The translations under genes and the position numbers were made by a program. From assembly GCA_002373325.1 (NCBI GenBank), contig DFKI01000101.1, positions 1 through 8,647 of the forward strand: a DNA stretch of 8,647 bases. The letters are read 5' to 3'. Shown piece by piece: positions 7,218 through 8,647 of this stretch. The DNA is from Treponema sp. UBA3649 (GTDB taxonomy: Bacteria > Spirochaetota > Spirochaetia > Treponematales > Treponemataceae). The notes under the pieces were generated by a model. That model searched no databases and was not told where the DNA came from. It saw nothing but the letters and a program-made list of their open reading frames with translations. The number at the start of each line of letters is the position of its first letter. Position 1 is the stretch's first letter.

Positions 7218-8330
7218 ATGGAAGAAAAGGAAAGAAAATTTGACAGACGCATTTTCATGGTGCTCATATTGATTGCTTTCGTGATTGTCGCGGCAGTTCT
7301 CAAACTTACACAATCCTTTTCCGTTCCCATAACGGTCTCCGTAATGCTGACATTCGTGCTCTATCCGATTTGCGTAAAACTGAACCGACTGCACATTCCG
7401 TGGATTCTCTGCATCCTCATCATGCTGATTTTGGGAACCTTCTTTTTCATACTCATCAGCACGGTCTTGGTCTCATCCATTTCATCGGTAGTAAAGGTTT
7501 ATCCGAGTTACGAATATAAGTTCAACTATCTCTCCGAAAAAATTACGCAGATATACAAAGACTTCTGCATCGCGATGAACATTGAGTATGACGAGCAGGT
7601 AAGCATCTGGCGCACTCTCTCAAATTCACTCAACATCAATTTGAAATCCGCTCTCCAAAACGCGTACTCTCTTGGCACATCGGTTCTCTCTATGGTGAAG
7701 ACCATTTTGATTTTAGTCCTCTTCATGGTTTTCCTGCTGATTGAACTGAATCCCAAAAACTCCACCTCCAAGATTGACGCAGCATTTTTAAACACAAGCA
7801 CAAGAAACAAAGTGAAGGAAGTTATCGCAAGCACCATCCACGATGTGACCCGTTATCTCTCCATAAAATTTCTCGTTTCGCTGATTACAGGAACCGGAGT
7901 TTGGCTCGCCTGTATGATTATAGGTCTTGAGTTTCCCGTCATTTGGGGAATTCTTGCATTCCTTTTGAATTTTATCCCAACGATTGGTTCCATCATCTCC
8001 TGGGCCATTACAACAGTGTTCGCCATCGTGCAGTTCTCACCTTCGTGGGGTCCGATTATCTTCATCTCAATCATCGTGCTTGCCATCAACATGGTGCTCG
8101 GAAACATCGTGGAGCCGCGCTGGGAAGGTCAGGATCTTGGACTTTCACCTTTTGTCATTTTGGTAAGCTTGTCCTTCTGGGGATGGATGTGGGGATTCAC
8201 AGGCATGGTTCTGGCAGTTCCCCTCATGGTGATTTTGAAAATCTGCTTCGAAAACTCCCCCTACCTGCGTACCGTCGCCATACTTTTGGGAAGCGGAAAA
8301 AGCGGAAAGAAGAATCAAACCAACAGCTAA
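7218..8330 (+). CDS. AI-2E family (PF01594) membrane transporter
   Basis: The 370-residue product is a multi-pass inner-membrane protein of the AI-2E/YdiK/PerM family. Members have been linked to autoinducer-2 export, Na+/H+ exchange or other transport, so the substrate cannot be named from sequence. Hydrophobic segments are near 12-30, 34-55, 62-92, 155-176, 217-236, 240-270, 278-295 and 310-342. A soluble, partly helical loop (about 95-150) separates the N-terminal helices from the core, as in the family. The conserved family motifs are present: NFIPTIGSIIS (251-261), GNIVEPRWEGQDLGLSP (295-311) and the segment FWGWMWGFTGMVLAVPL (320-336). A basic, Ser/Gly/Lys tail ends the protein. The ATG start is preferred over a TTG four codons upstream because the latter overlaps the ribosome site. 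It is the last gene of the probable operon, followed by a repeat-rich spacer. Confidence 0.92.
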   Translation: MEEKERKFDRRIFMVLILIAFVIVAAVLKLTQSFSVPITVSVMLTFVLYPICVKLNRLHIPWILCILIMLILGTFFFILISTVLVSSISSVVKVYPSYEYKFNYLSEKITQIYKDFCIAMNIEYDEQVSIWRTLSNSLNINLKSALQNAYSLGTSVLSMVKTILILVLFMVFLLIELNPKNSTSKIDAAFLNTSTRNKVKEVIASTIHDVTRYLSIKFLVSLITGTGVWLACMIIGLEFPVIWGILAFLLNFIPTIGSIISWAITTVFAIVQFSPSWGPIIFISIIVLAINMVLGNIVEPRWEGQDLGLSPFVILVSLSFWGWMWGFTGMVLAVPLMVILKICFENSPYLRTVAILLGSGKSGKKNQTNS

Positions 8331-8333
8331 AAA

Positions 8334-8378
8334 GATTTCCGGATGCGTTCCGCGACTGCACTACAACTACGGCAATGA
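8334..8378. repeat. Degenerate relative of the GCCGGA palindrome
   Basis: Three bases after the AI-2E stop, GATTTCCGGAT begins a stretch ending CGGCAATGA. These ends resemble GATTGCCGGAT and CGGCAATGA of the intact element at 8483-8508, with a longer, unrelated middle. It may be a decayed or interrupted copy. The match is short, so confidence is moderate. Confidence 0.45.
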
Positions 8379-8394
8379 TGGGGACTTATAAAAC

Positions 8395-8425
8395 TCGAAA
8401 TTGAGCCTAATAACTCTAATTTCGA
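8395..8425. repeat. Imperfect hairpin without T-run
   Basis: TCGAAATT (8395-8402) pairs with AATTTCGA (8418-8425); then GAG (8403-8405) pairs with CTC (8414-8416) across a one-base bulge (T8417), leaving an eight-base loop. There is no poly-T after it, so it is not a typical intrinsic terminator. It could protect the 3' end of the operon transcript, or be an intergenic repeat. Confidence 0.6.
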
Positions 8426-8438
8426 CTTATACGAAACA

Positions 8439-8511
8439 ATGTCATTCCCACGCTCCGACGCGGGAATCCCTTTTGCAGGAGAGATTGCCGGATCAAGTCC
8501 GGCAATGACAT
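8439..8511. repeat. 73-bp composite palindromic element with terminal inverted repeats
   Basis: The ends are perfect 8-bp inverted repeats, ATGTCATT (8439-8446) and AATGACAT (8504-8511). Inside are two hairpins. Hairpin 1 has arms 8444-8452 and 8459-8467 (ATTCCC core, one mismatch that becomes a G-U pair in minus-strand RNA). Hairpin 2 has perfect 9-bp arms, ATTGCCGGA (8484-8492) and TCCGGCAAT (8498-8506), with a five-base loop. The build resembles the dispersed GCCGGA-type intergenic palindromes (REP-like or MITE-like) found in many bacterial genomes. No target duplication or encoded transposase is visible. Confidence 0.8.
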
Positions 8512-8560
8512 AAGACCAATCCGGCAAGGAAAAATTCTCGGGAAATTTACAATAAATGTG

Positions 8561-8590
8561 AAACTCGACATTCGGGCTGATTATACTGAT
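8561..8590. repeat. Diverged direct repeat of 8391-8420
   Basis: Aligned without gaps to 8391-8420, 21 of 30 bases match, starting with an identical AAACTCGA. The two copies lie exactly 170 bases apart on either side of the 73-bp palindrome. This copy has lost the hairpin-forming right arm. The similarity could be chance in AT-rich DNA, but the identical eight-base start makes common origin plausible. Confidence 0.4.
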
Positions 8591-8611
8591 ATAACAAAAA
8601 GGCCAAATATT

Positions 8612-8626
8612 TTGAGGCGTCCTCAA
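8612..8626. terminator. Small hairpin, weak terminator candidate
   Basis: TTGAGG and CCTCAA form a perfect 6-bp stem with a three-base loop (CGT). On the + strand ACAATTTT follows at a short distance, and on the minus strand AATATTT follows directly; neither is a strong T-tract. It could end the operon or a convergent gene beyond the window, or be part of the repeat mosaic. Confidence 0.3.
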
Positions 8627-8647
8627 GACAATTTTCCGGCAACGCTT

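Larger units (their letters stand above)
8331..8647. other. Gene-free repeat-rich intergenic region
   Basis: I see no credible gene here. A minus-strand open frame over most of it (8327-8626) reads through the palindromic repeats and gives the GLDPAIS-type peptide typical of translated intergenic repeats, so I treat it as spurious. The region holds a degenerate repeat, three hairpins and one diverged direct repeat, listed separately. No strong intrinsic terminator with a T-run was found after the AI-2E stop. Confidence 0.75.

Noticed and set aside
8545..8557. ATTTA/TAAAT mini-hairpin
   Set aside because: A five-base AT-only stem is expected by chance in this composition.
8565..8595. Possible promoter near the window end (TCGACA and TATAAC)
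   Set aside because: The spacing is 19 nt, the -35 is weak and no downstream gene is visible in the window.
8327..8626. Minus-strand frame of 99 codons in the final intergenic region
   Set aside because: It runs through the palindromic repeats and gives the GLDPAIS-type peptide typical of translated intergenic repeats; no good ribosome site or domain.

Overview
The window is an ordinary chromosomal stretch from a spirochaete, most likely a Treponema-type organism. This is inferred from the short-armed SMC, the lineage-restricted envelope pair behind it, and an intergenic tail full of small palindromic repeats of moderate GC. Species cannot be fixed from the sequence. All recognised genes lie on the + strand.

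Layout: (1) 5-445 encodes a small membrane protein resembling the catalytic half of a type IV prepilin peptidase (A24 family), with a changed second active-site motif; its true start may lie before the window. (2) 539-3655 is smc, the chromosome-condensing ATPase, with all ATPase motifs but no hinge I can recognise and an acidic C-terminal tail. (3) 3661-4038 encodes a 125-residue single-pass membrane protein of unknown function. (4) 4035-5828, overlapping the previous gene by the four bases ATGA, encodes a 597-residue exported protein with a beta-rich domain, a long Ser/Thr-rich linker and a C-terminal TPR-like domain. (5) 5868-7196 is serS, seryl-tRNA synthetase. (6) 7218-8330 encodes an AI-2E-family membrane transporter. 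(7) 8331-8647 has no credible gene and holds several palindromic and direct repeats, the clearest a 73-bp composite palindrome at 8439-8511.

From smc to the AI-2E gene the spacers are 5, -4, 39 and 21 nt with no convincing terminator between them, so the five genes are probably one transcription unit, possibly with internal promoters. Their functions (chromosome organisation, envelope, translation, transport) do not form an obvious pathway, so the cluster looks like a housekeeping operon and not a dedicated system. I found no phage, CRISPR, toxin-antitoxin or defence module. The points most worth a second look are the missing canonical SMC hinge, the altered A24 active site, the unclassified exported protein, and the repeat mosaic at the 3' end.
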